Shown: positions 41,961 to 52,238 of the stretch, one piece after another
Layout: the number at the start of each line of letters is the position of its first letter
Numbering within the stretch: the stretch's first letter is position 1
Assembly: GCA_019843655.1 (NCBI GenBank)
Contig: JACDQD010000004.1
Coordinates: 682,001-746,000, forward strand
DNA from: Lethocerus indicus
Taxonomy: Eukaryota; Arthropoda; Insecta; Hemiptera; Belostomatidae
DNA length: 64,000 bases
Reading direction: 5' to 3'
Notes under the pieces: model-generated
What the model was told of the DNA's origin: nothing
The model's input: only the letters and a program-made list of their open reading frames with translations
Databases searched by the model: none
Position numbers and translations under genes: made by a program

Positions 41961-44708
41961 ATGCTCAGCTCGGTGAGCGGACACCGCGAAGAGTACGGCA
42001 GAAGGTCGGCGGCCTCCAGGCTGACGCCGTACCAACAGTCGGTCTTGGAATCGGAGTTCAAGAAGAGGAAAACCCTCCACAAGACGGACCTATCTCTTTT
42101 GGCCGCCGAAATGGGAGCGGCCGAATCTGACGTTCAGGTAATTGAAAAATTCCGTTACTATATTTCGATCCGGCTCTGCGATTTTCTGCGACACGACCCT
42201 TCTGTTCGGTCTTAAGCTACGCTGGTCGTCGTCAGTAGCATTACATTAACAATACAATGCTCTTTACGTCGGCCGGTTTTGGGCACCGACGCCAGTAAAC
42301 TGACAAAATGGAGACAGAAAATCGCCAGAGTGAGGATATTCCAATAACACCTCTCGAATCTATTATCTATTTCAGGTACGAATATATTTAACGGGAACAA
42401 AATTTCCAGAACGAAATATCTGTCGCGTTATAACGATAATTGCCGATTGCCATTTGTATTGGGATTCGGGCAAAGTAGTGGTGATGAGAAGCAAAAATGT
42501 AAATTATTCATTCTTCCTGTTCAGTTTTAAAATTCTCGAATCGACAATTTCTGATATTGCGTCGGCTGACCGATGATGATAAAGCACTAGCGGCCCAATT
42601 TCGAAGAATGCAACCGCCATACATCAATTGATAGAAATAACGGTCTGAATTTTTCCTGGTTATATGAGAATTACGAGAAAAATTCACATCGCTCCTCGAA
42701 GTAGTGCTCATTCGGAAATACATCTATTTACAGATCGAACCTGAATATTAAATAAAATTTCCGGCGCGAAAGCGCTACAGTAATAATAGCGATTCGGATA
42801 AGTCTGAAAAGTAAAAGAGAAACCCCCACCCCCACCCCCAGCAGCACGGATAATAAGAAAAGCCGTCGTTTTCCTTTAAACGTTGTACACTTTCGTACTC
42901 GGGCGTGTGCACTGTAATTACTGTCAATATTTTATGAAAAGAGAAAGGGAACATACGAAGAGGCTATTATTCTGAAATAAAAAGCGAATTATGTGCCCTC
43001 TAATTGGTCGAAATGGGGGTTTTTTTTAATTGGAGAAAATAATTAACTAACCGAAAACAACAATAGTGTAGATACTCGAAAGGGATAGCGGAGATAACGG
43101 GAAATCTGATGTCGGATCCGAACGAAATTTCGGGGAATAAACCGGTGTGCAACAGTGCTAGTGTCCAAATCCATTGTCACTTTTTGCCTGCTGGCAATTA
43201 GTCTATCTGAAGAAGATCATTTCTGTTTAAAAAATAAGTAAGTTTTACTATTATATTACCTATTTTACCGTTCGTTCGGATGTTCATTCATTAGATTATT
43301 GGTGAGGATCTAGTCCCGTCCACCCTGGGAATTATTCCAGGCAATTATATTCCCCTATTCGCACCGAAATCTAAAATCGGGGAGGACTTTATGAATGTTC
43401 CTCGTAGGCGCTGTCGCCACTAATTGTTCCAAGTTAGGGCCGGGGGGGGACACGCGTTTCTGGTTTTAACACACATTTTCTCTCCGTTATATTTTTTTTT
43501 TGGATGACGGCCGGAGAAATGGACGACATAAACTCTCTCTCTCTCTCTCTCTTTCTCTCTCTGGAGAAAGCCGAGCGAAAGGCGACAATCGTCACCGGTA
43601 ATTCCGTGAACGAAATCCGGACCGAACCCGGAGGGCCGGGGGGGGGGGCAGAATTACTGCGGGTCCAACTGCCATTCATCGGCCGTTCGGCAACTGGAAT
43701 TCTCGCCGTCTGTGTATTCTGAACGGCCTGTGTACACAGGCTCGGGTAACAGTATCGGCCGTTCATGGCCACCCTCACCGCCGCCCCCACCCCCAAGACT
43801 TTATACGGACTGGGAATTAAATTCTCACGGATATCCGGATTCATTTCGCGTTCGACATCAAATTTTCCGATCAGATCTCCTAATGTGACCGAAGCTCGGT
43901 CGTTATTATTGCGTTCTGAAATCGACATCCATACAATCCGGTAGAGGATCCACGAAGGTCTCTATTTATTATTCTAGTTTATTATCTCTTTTCGTCGGCA
44001 CGTATGAAAGTTATACTTCCGAATTATACTACTTTATTCCTTTTTATCCGCGGCTGGGGAAACTTTTTCCCTCGTTTCCGAACAAAGCATCCAGTCTACG
44101 TCAACTGGTAGAGACGATTGCAGAGGGAAAAACCTTAATCCGCCGGAGATAGTAAGTCGGTGGGAAAAAAAAAAACCTCTTCTTGTCTTATAGCAACATA
44201 AACAATGGTATTACACCATTGTTGAAATGAGCTGTCGAAAATCTTTACAGACATGTTTGAAATGAATTCTTAACTCTTAGCGAAATGTTAGTGTCATATT
44301 TCACTGCAGCAATGTACCGATAATAGATACTAAAGTTTAACATAACTGTTTTGTGATCTGCGAGCGGTCGGGGTTTGTGGGTGGTTCGGTCTTTTGTCAG
44401 ACCGGTTTCGGCCGCTCGCCATCTTCAGTAGCGGTGTTAGTCACTTTGGATGTTTTCCGGGGCATCCTCACTGCACTGTGTCACTTGTACTGTCCCCCAA
44501 CACAGGCACAACTGTGCCAACTGACGCACCGCTACTGAAGATGGCGAGCGGCCGAAACCGGTCCGGCAAAAGACCAGACCATAGATGCGTACGTTACCGC
44601 TTCTATTATTTAATTGAAACGGTTTACTTGTTCCAGGCGTGGTACAGGAATAGAGTGGCGTCCTGGCGGAGGGACCAAGGACTCTCCGACTGTTTCGGAC
44701 AGATCTGA
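41961..44708 (+). CDS. Divergent homeobox protein, split homeodomain
   Basis: Exon 41961-42137 (open upstream to 41862, so a 5' exon may exist) and exon 44637-44708 join in phase. The homeodomain begins near RRSAASRLTPYQQSVLESEF and continues through LSLLAAEMGAAESDVQ to AWYRNRVASWRRDQG. Diagnostic residues present: L16, F20, V45, W48, N51, R52. Unusual residues: Y49, R50, V53 and S55 in the recognition helix and A40 in the core. The intron falls between positions 46 and 47, a site typical of paired-class genes, but the sequence alone does not place it. The protein ends 13 residues after the last helix (LSDCFGQI). An AATAAA at 44805-44810 supports a 3' end. Homeodomain proteins bind DNA and regulate transcription; no target can be inferred. 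Confidence 0.7.
42138..44381. other. Homeobox gene intron, 5' part
   Basis: This holds no exon I can support. It contains a CT run (43530-43561), G runs (43442-43450, 43639-43648) and CCCCCACCCCCA at about 42823. A 164-codon open frame on the minus strand (43434-43928) has no family resemblance. Confidence 0.45.
44382..44581. mobile_element. Foldback element copy C (homeobox gene intron)
   Basis: The arms tggttcggtcttttgtcaga and ccggtttcggccgctcgcc are inverted at the right as ggcgagcggccgaaaccgg and caaaagaccagacca. At 200 bp this is the shortest full copy, and it ends only 55 bases before the splice acceptor of the last homeobox exon. Confidence 0.85.
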
Positions 44709-45231
44709 GCGCTCAGGCCGCGTATATGTCGCCCCAATCCACTGTACATATTGTGTATATAAGTGTAATTTCGTTATTGCCGACCTGTTGTAATGTTTGA
44801 TAATAATAAAAAAAAAACGTAAATAAATAGAGCATCGGGCGACGGCCAAGTTCGACCCAGTTAGCCGGAATTGTCCCAATATTGCACCACCGGCCAAGGT
44901 TTTTACGACGCGGACAAATTTATATAGAGAGAGTTTGTTTATAAGTTCAACAGGCGGGCAGAGGATGGTGCGTTGCCAAGACTAAAAATACATTTTCGCA
45001 CCAGCATCATTCAGAGAAACTGCAGCTGAGTCGAAACCGAGAATTGCATTACTGAACCTCCCCAATTTAGTAGCCTCATACGGCAATTTTGAAATTCCTT
45101 ACATTACAGATACTTTGGAAAATTTCTTGTGTGTGGATTCCTTTGATTTTTTTTTAAATTTCGACGGATATTTTCCGCATCAAGTCCCCTTGCATAAAAA
45201 TATTAAATGTGTTCGGATATTATTTACTACC

Positions 45232-45284
<53 letters not shown>

Positions 45285-46504
45285 GTATATAACAAGGTCT
45301 ACGAGATCTCCAGTTTGATATTTAGCATTTTGCACTAAATGAAATTTCAAGGAATTTGAGTTTTTCAGTCAGACTATCACTTCAAAAACGTCCTATTGGA
45401 TAAATTAATTTTAGTTATTCGGAAATATTTTAAAATGCTGTCAATATTTTTTATTAATTATTAAGAATAGAGGTTGTGTGAAATAAAAATTTTGAATTCG
45501 TATTTAGAATAAACGAGCCGTTTATTCTGAAAAGTGGCCCAACTCCATTTATACTTACTAGAGAGATATTTACTATCGATAATTTCGGAAAGCGGCGACG
45601 AAGGTAATTTCAATTAATTAGTATTTACAAATTAATAAAACTTCGAATTTAATATTAAATTTTAGAAATTATTCTACCCTCGGGGGAAAAACAGAACGAG
45701 ACCATTTAGTTAGAAGAAATTATTCGTCTTCAGGGGATGAAGACAGGAATAAAAATGGAGAAAAGATTGACGAATCGAAAAACCCGAAAAGTGCGAAAGA
45801 TTAAACTGAATTCGGGTAAAAAAGATATTGTACTCGAACCGGAAATATTTCGAATAACCTGAAAACATTTTCGAAAACAAAAAATTACGGCGAAGAAGAA
45901 AGAAGGAAGTTTTGGGGTTTTTGGTTTTGGGGGAGGGGGTTTGGGGGTTTTAAAAAATTTTTCTAATCGCGTAAATTATGTTTCAGAAGCGTTTTAAAAA
46001 TATATAAAATAAATTCGGTATTGTTTTTTTCAATACGAAGCATCCTAAACTACTGTGTCGAACGGATTTGGGCACATTCAAATTTTATAATGAAACCGGT
46101 TGTTAATTTTGAAAGTGGGCCAACACCGTTCTCGAACTATAGACTTCGAGGAACTATAATTTTGTAGTTCCGTAGTACACACATATAGTATAGTTCGGTT
46201 ATACACACTCGAGCGAGCGGTATGACTCGTTAGAATGCTACGGGTATATTTTTAAATTGATTGAAACGCAACCACTGAAGATAAATGGACTTGGAGCGCC
46301 GATGAAAATAAACGGTGCGAATCTAGTTTAAAGTAAAGAAAGGTTTAAGATTGGTAAGTGGCAGTAGGGAGATCTGGCACTGAGGTCCAGCCAGCGGTAT
46401 AGAAATAGGTTGCATTGCTGTTTCCTATTCTGATATGTGAGTTATCACATGACCCGGCCCGGCTCTCCGCACTTCCGCGAGCCCTGAACCTCCTCCAGTC
46501 GACG
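44709..46504. other. Intergenic stretch, homeobox gene to UROS
   Basis: It includes the probable homeobox 3' UTR (to about 44830) and a TA microsatellite at 45234-45281. No other exons are seen. The last few hundred bases should contain the UROS promoter; I find no TATA box there. Confidence 0.5.
45234..45281. repeat. TA microsatellite
   Basis: An uninterrupted run of about 24 TA units in intergenic DNA. Confidence 0.95.
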
Positions 46505-47858
46505 ATGGCCCAGAACGTATTCATATTCAAGGCGATAACCGCCGAAGACGGCAAAGATCAGTATACGGAAGAGCTGGAAAATTTAGGCTTGAACTGCACC
46601 GTCATACCGGTTCTGCATTTCGATTTCTGCAACCTTGACCTGCTGCAAGCGAAACTCGATACGCCGGAACTGTATTCAGGTACCGACAATACTGTGTGAA
46701 TTAATTTCAGCTCCAATTTTAAATTTTTTCCGACTTGTACAATGATAGTTTCGATACCTGTCCGAAGGCATAGTGTTTGTGAGCCCGAGGACGGTGAAGG
46801 CTGTCGCCCAGTGCAGCCCGTTGAAGGAGGAATGGAAGTCCTTATCCGCGTTTGCGGTCGGCGGTGGGACCGAGTTTTTCGCCAAAACCGAACTGGGTCT
46901 GGAAGCGCAGGGAAGTCAAACCGGTAGCGCCGCCAAGCTGGCTCCTTTCATTCTGCAAAGTAAGACTTCATAAAGACTTTGTGTCGGTTCCGTTTCCAGT
47001 CAAATTATCGTAATAACCTTGTGTACGATATCGTTTTGTAGGCCAGTTCGAACTTCCGCTATTAATACCGTGCGGAAACTTGAGCGGAGATAACTTACAG
47101 CGAATGCTCGAAGAGGGTGGAGTGCCCGTGGATTGTATCGAAGTTTACAAGACGAATCCGCATCCGGATCTCGAAGAAACTCTGAAGAAAGCTTTGGACA
47201 CCGCCCGGCCCGACTACGTCTTGTACTTCAGTCCGTCAGGAATTGATTCCACTTTGCCACTTTTTGAAAAATTCGGTTTAAATATGGAATCGATAAAAGT
47301 ATGTTAAAATACCGGCAATTATTAAATGAAAGTTCGTCCGGATAGAATTATACCAGTTTCATAATTTATCACGACCGTGAAGGAAGCTTGCCGCCTTGCA
47401 TGCATGATTTTTCTTTTTTAGCCAGCATGAAAATTCCGATTCGAGCTCACTAATGGAAATCTGTTATTGGTGGATCTTAGCTTTATGTAACGGTCACCCA
47501 AACACCCATTGGTTGCTTAATAAGTAAGCACTATTTCAAATTGCCATATTGTAGGAATAGAAACATTAAAATTATTAAATATGGGTCTTTTTAAATACTG
47601 CCGGGACAGAATGAAAGATTCGACCATTTTTTGACACTTAATGGCCTTTAAAACAAGATACACGCTCATAATATAACAACGTTTGAAAAGAAGTATGGTT
47701 TGTTTATTTTTTTTTCTACTTACGCTTGTATGTTTTAGTGTGTTGCCATTGGACCGACTACAGAAGAAAGACTGATAGAACAAGGGGTTGAAGTGTCTTG
47801 TGTCGCCGCTAAACCGACCCCAGAACATGTTGCTGAGGCCTTCAGCAAAATATTGTAA
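46505..47858 (+). CDS. UROS: Uroporphyrinogen-III synthase
   Basis: Four exons join in phase to 247 aa (human about 265): 46505-46679, 46768-46959, 47042-47298 and 47739-47858. The enzyme closes and isomerises hydroxymethylbilane to uroporphyrinogen III in cytosolic haem synthesis. The two-domain Rossmann-like family is recognised by GIVFVSPRTVKAVAQC in the first hinge, FAVGGGTEFF, LLIPCGNLSGDNLQRML, IEVYKTNPHP, VLYFSPSGID and CVAIGPTTEERL followed by AAKPTPEHVAEAF. The exon 2 acceptor at 46768 was chosen over 46771-46773 because it keeps GIVFVSP. An AATAAA at 48017-48022 is 160 bases past the stop, just before the inotocin promoter. Confidence 0.92.
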
Positions 47859-48179
47859 CAAATTAACGGACTCTGCTATCACCTTAAATTATTTACACTA
47901 TGAAATTGCTATTAATGCGAATTTTATTTATTGGTTGTTATATCCATGACTTATTAAGAAGACTATCGAGGTTGTTAACTGTTTCCTTTCAGATTTTATT
48001 GTAATATTATTATTGAAATAAAACTGTTGAATGATAATCTCGGTTGTTATTACCAACTCCAGAGTGAGAGGTTTTTCAAGTAATGCACTCAACAATGGGG
48101 AAGATAATCCTGTGTGAAGGTGGGTAGTGGCCGTATTCATGTGGAAATATGGATGTACTCTGAATATTTTGACTGTCAG

Positions 48180-48232
48180 TATAAAAGCAGGCGTCGCATC
48201 CTTCTTGTCATCAGTTCCTCCCAAGACTTCAG
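48180..48232 (+). promoter_or_regulatory. TATA box, initiator and 5' UTR exon of inotocin
   Basis: TATAAAAG lies at 48180-48187. An arthropod-type initiator TCAGTT begins at 48211, 31 bases later, the classical spacing. The putative first exon ends at CAG in 48232 against a strong GTAAGT donor. The matching acceptor TTTCCTAG ends at 48754, seven bases before the start codon, leaving a 5' UTR of about 30 bases. Confidence 0.75.
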
Positions 48233-48761
48233 GTAAGTAGTGCTTTCTATATTTTAAAAATATTTTCTTCAATTACTAAACAGAAGCTAAATTTTAGAAT
48301 CTATAAAACATAAATAATGAATTTGTATTGTGTTAGCATATTCTAAAAAATTAGTTTTTTATTTGAAAATAATATGCGGATATAGAATGGTTTTATATTG
48401 CTCGGTCGATGTAATTCCTTTAGAGAATTTTTTATTTAAATGAAATTTTAATACTTTTATGTCTAATTTTATTCATTCAAAAGGCAGTATTTATAAATTT
48501 ATTCTGAATTTTCTGTTTAGATAATTATTAGATGCAGACATATAAATGTGTCAATTACAAGGTGCACTATTTCATTTATTTATAATATTTATTCGACATA
48601 TTTTGAGACCAACATTAGATTTGAAAATTGCTTAATTATTTCAATCCTAATTTATATTTGTATATATTTTTTAATATTCCCTGGCGTCGCATCATTAAAT
48701 CATAAAATTGCCTTCGAAGTACAAAATGTAATTTGTTGCCATTTTATTTCCTAGTATCATC

Positions 48762-49724
48762 ATGTACGTATCCAGATCCCTCATATTCAGTATCCTGTTG
48801 TCCCTTGCCACCGCCTGCTTAATAACGAACTGCCCTAAGGGAGGAAAACGAGCTTTTTCACTGGTACATAAAGGGGAGCTACCGAAGGAAATTCAGGTAT
48901 TTATTAAAACATTTCGCCACTGTAGAGTTCGAATTAGTCAGTAAATTTTTGCAGTTTTAGTTTTTGAATTTACACATTGAAAAAAGCAATGATTTAGGGC
49001 TTCAGTTCATATCGGAGAAGCTTAAGTACTTTATTCTGTACGAATATGTTTTATGTGAATTGTCACAAGAAGCTTTTGACTCGAGAAAAAACTGAATATA
49101 AAATAATGTTTCGATCACCTGTCTCTGTACCGTACACGAAGTATTTAAATATGATTCTACTGTTTGTCCAGTGTGTAAGGTGTGGGCCGGGGCTGAGGGG
49201 TAGATGCGTGAGCAGCAACATATGTTGCGCACCTTCGGCCGGCTGTGCGATTGGAACACCGGACGTGCTGTTTCAGTGCCAACCGCTTCTGACGATGCCT
49301 CCCGTACCACCAACTCTCTTCGGCCCACCGTGCTCCGCAGCCAATAAAATAGGTTCTTGTGTTGCCAAATCGATCTGTTGCTCAGACGGTAAGGAAAATT
49401 TAAGTCGATTTCAATTAAATCTGCTATAACACATTTCGTTCCCCTATTTCTCTGGTATATAATATTAGATAATGTATTCTCAAATAATTGGAATACACTT
49501 TTTCGGGTGTACTAGGATTTTTTAAAATTTTGAACATAAAATACGATGTTAAGATTAATTCGAGATAACATTTTTTTTTTCATCTTCTTTATCTATTTAG
49601 ATCGACAATATAATTTTGGTAATAACATAATTTGTTTTCAGATTCGTGTAAGATAGATCCCAACTGTGAAGTCGATGAATCGACTGATGTCTGCAGTGTC
49701 TCAAAATATGCGCCTGCATACTGA
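48762..49724 (+). CDS. Inotocin precursor (oxytocin/vasopressin family) with neurophysin
   Basis: Three coding exons join in phase to 144 aa: 48762-48896, 49172-49388 and 49642-49724. A signal peptide (MYVSRSLIFSILLSLATA) is followed directly by the nonapeptide in CLITNCPKGGKR: six residues ringed by Cys1-Cys6, Gly as amide donor and a KR cleavage site, giving CLITNCPKG-amide. After a spacer comes a 14-cysteine-type neurophysin domain (CVRCGPGLRGRCVSSNICC, then SCVAKSICCSDDSCKIDPNC). It would be a secreted neuropeptide acting on an inotocin GPCR. Lys at position 8 differs from the commoner insect Arg. An AATAAA at 49760-49765 is 36 bases after the stop. Confidence 0.93.
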
Positions 49725-49759
49725 TTGCCAAAAGTATTTTAAGATGTACTATGAGCAGC

Positions 49760-49765
49760 AATAAA
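49760..49765 (+). terminator. Poly(A) signal of the inotocin gene
   Basis: AATAAA lies 36 bases beyond the inotocin stop codon and about 430 bases before the convergent 3D-domain gene ends. Confidence 0.7.
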
Positions 49766-50193
49766 CTGTAAATTGCTTACGGCGCTTGTTTTTATTTCTA
49801 TTACCTACATTCGCATCTAAATTTCCAATGACTGTACTAATTTTTTGTTTTTAATGGATGAAATCAAATATCTTAGTCATACAACTCAAAAAATATTTTT
49901 ATTAAATATATATTAATTATTTAATATATATATTTTAATAGTCAGAATAGTTATAGTTTTTATTGAGTAAAAATGAACTTATTGTTATTAGTTTTATAAC
50001 ACTCCCTGTATGTGATCCTGTTGATGTAACTGGAGTGACCTAGACATGTTTCCTTTTAAGGGGCAAGTTTTCTAGACAAAATATTTAAAGGAACTTCTAT
50101 TTTATTTTATTGGCTAATTCAGTTTGGATCAGAGCTAATCTTACATTTAAAATAAATAGTTAGAATTGTTTTTAAAATGGTAAACGACTTATT

Positions 50194-50974
50194 TTAGCCG
50201 ATTACAATAGCTGTGTCCCTATTGACAGCATTATCATAGCTGTCCGGTTCACTCCTTACACGGATCTCAAGCCTCGAAAAGCCCAGACCGCCGAAATCGG
50301 CATTTGTATCTCTAACTTGGAAATTTATTTTCTGGCCGAAATGGTGATTTAGATATGGAATGCAAAGTTTAGTTCCATACTTGAGGCCGAGATCGGGATC
50401 AGCCGCCACTGTCACATAATCGGCCCGACCGTCAAGAAAATCCTGCGAAAAGGAAATACCAGAATAACTTGTATTTAACTTATTAGCGCATAGGTATTCA
50501 ACTTCTGCTATCATAATTTATCATTATTATTTTCTTTCTTAAATTGTAATAAATTATAAGAGAGTTTAATTTAATACATTTATATATTCTCAAACATTTC
50601 AATTAATGGTTTTCACTCAATCTGAAAAACTATAAATACGAATATTATGCATTCTGTTCACCTGCAGCGGTTGTAGTGTGTTTCCTTTTGAATCTGTCGA
50701 ACCTTCTTCATCGCACAATTCACAAGGAAAATACGCCGTAACAGTTGAGTTGTATTCATCTCCTTCCGGGCAATCCAAACTTTCGTCGGTTGTATCGATT
50801 TCATTATCTTAAAATGCAAAAAAGGAAAATTCAGTTTGGTCCGAGAAATTGTCCATTTTTCGAATACACCGCTGAATATACTTATCGGAAATAAGATGGG
50901 AATAATGGCTTTTTCTAACCGTTTCCCGCTACATATATTAAAAGAAGAGGCATCAACGCGAATATCTGTTTCAT
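50194..50974 (-). CDS. Small secreted 3D-domain (double-psi barrel) protein
   Basis: Three exons join in phase to 149 aa: 50920-50974, 50662-50807 and 50194-50442. A signal peptide (MKQIFALMPLLLIYVAG) leads to an acidic Cys-containing segment and then a 3D-type barrel pattern: VTAYFPCELC, GNTLQPLQ, YVTVAADPDLGLKYGTKLCI, FQVRDTNADF, FSRLEIRVRS, DSYDNAV. The aspartates in AADPD, VRDTNAD and DSYDNA occupy the positions that name 3D domains in bacterial wall-lytic proteins (MltA and Rpf/YabE types). In animals the role is unknown; carbohydrate binding or cleavage is inference. Minus-strand AATAAA motifs lie at 50101-50111. The fold call is from pattern, not alignment. Confidence 0.75.
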
Positions 50975-51192
50975 ACTAATTAGTGAGAAAATATTAGAAT
51001 TTTAAAAAAATTGCCGGCTATCTATACCGTCTAAGAACAATGCACCACTGCACTGGTGGTTTCTAACTCTGCATTTAAATTTTGCTGACTTTGATCCGAG
51101 TCACCGGTTTCTTGTAATAACAAATAATATTGAAATACCGCGATATTGCTGATATAACAAAGATTGGTTCCTTTGTAAAAGAGTACAATTTT

Positions 51193-51240
51193 GCGGTGTT
51201 TCTGTCTCCTCTCGCTCGTTTCTTCTTTCGCTATATTTCG
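51193..51240 (-). mobile_element. Lone foldback arm beside the NELF-A fragment
   Basis: Read on the minus strand, agcgaaagaagaaacgagcg and agaggagacagaaacacc match the outer right arm of copy A (tagcgaaagaccgaaccggc, gagaggagacggaaac). It abuts the NELF-A-derived fragment at 51241 with no gap, and no second arm is seen on the far side. Confidence 0.65.
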
Positions 51241-51600
51241 CCGTATTATTATTAAATTGAAAAGTGATACAAATAAAGGACATAGAAATGGAAATTAAAG
51301 CGCAAAATATTGAAATTCACAGTTGATCGAAAACTCTCTTCAGGAGGTTTAGTTAGTTACCACAACTATTTTAGGAGCCACAGTTTTTTCCCCATCTATT
51401 GTTTGCGTTTCGGTCTGAAACAAAAATAGAAGCGTTGGAAGTTTATAAAATAAGTGGTGAATTTCCTAAAAGAATTCAATTGGAAAATTAACAAGTAGAA
51501 AAATTATAGATGGACTGGCAACAATTCATCAACCAGAAAACACTAGAATAATATCATCTACAATACAGAACAGTTATTAACAGCTCACTTTATTAAAATT
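51241..51600 (-). pseudogene. Decayed NELF-A fragment (exons 7-8 and flanking introns)
   Basis: On the minus strand this matches NELF-A from about 27301 to 27484 (intron 6, acceptor and first half of exon 7), then 28038 to 28228 (acceptor, exon 8 and start of intron 8). The 550-bp middle, including the GA repeat, is missing. The exon 8 copy keeps TTTCAG and ACCGAAACGCAAACAATAGA but has a stop (TAACTAACTAA) and a loss within AGAGGAGACAG. Introns are retained, so this is a DNA-level duplicate, not a retrocopy. Confidence 0.85.
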
Positions 51601-52238
51601 ATTTAAAACCAGGTTCACTTTTGTTATAAACAGAAATTATGTTATACGTTGAACTAAATATAAATTATTTACCACGAATACTAGTAATTGAAATTACTAC
51701 AGAGAGGAATTTAAAGTAACTAAGTATGTCTTCAATTAGTTTAATATATTGAAATTACTAATTAAACCTTTTACGGTACATTGGGATGTTTTTAATTCTA
51801 CTTTTTGTAAGTTATATCTGTATAAATATATATGTAAATAATTTTTATATATATTATATATATATATATATATAAAATATATATATACGTAAATATATAT
51901 AAATAAATAATATATATATATAGGTATATAATTTATATATTTTTATATATTTAAATAATAATTTTATTTATATTATTTTATATTATTTCCCGGTAAAAGC
52001 GATGGTGCCTAAATAAAATGTCGGACATAACGTTATTGTTGTTTGGTATAAACGCGGAGCCGTTAGCACAATGGCCGAACTAGCGGTACGGGTTTTCGCG
52101 TTTTATTTGAATTTTTAATCGGCTAATTAGCCGAAAATTGGTGTAAATTAGTGTTTTACGGACAAAACTAGAGGCCGCAGTCGCGATTCAATTTTTAATC
52201 GTTACCACTTGACCGTAGGGTTAATAAGAACCTACGAA
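51601..52238. other. AT microsatellite tract and SF3B4 5' flank
   Basis: A dense tata/ataaata tract covers about 51790-51960. The 250 bases before the SF3B4 start codon (52000-52238) are less AT-rich and should hold its promoter and 5' UTR. I see no TATA box at the usual distance. Confidence 0.55.

Noticed and set aside
43434..43928. 164-codon open frame on the minus strand in the homeobox intron
   Set aside because: It is the longest unexplained frame, but it spans a CT microsatellite and G runs, has no recognisable domain and no signal of splicing; GC-rich DNA gives such frames by chance.
51361..51420. A second, functional NELF-A gene on the minus strand
   Set aside because: The exon 8 copy has an in-frame stop, exon 7 is truncated and no other exons are nearby; it is a fragment.
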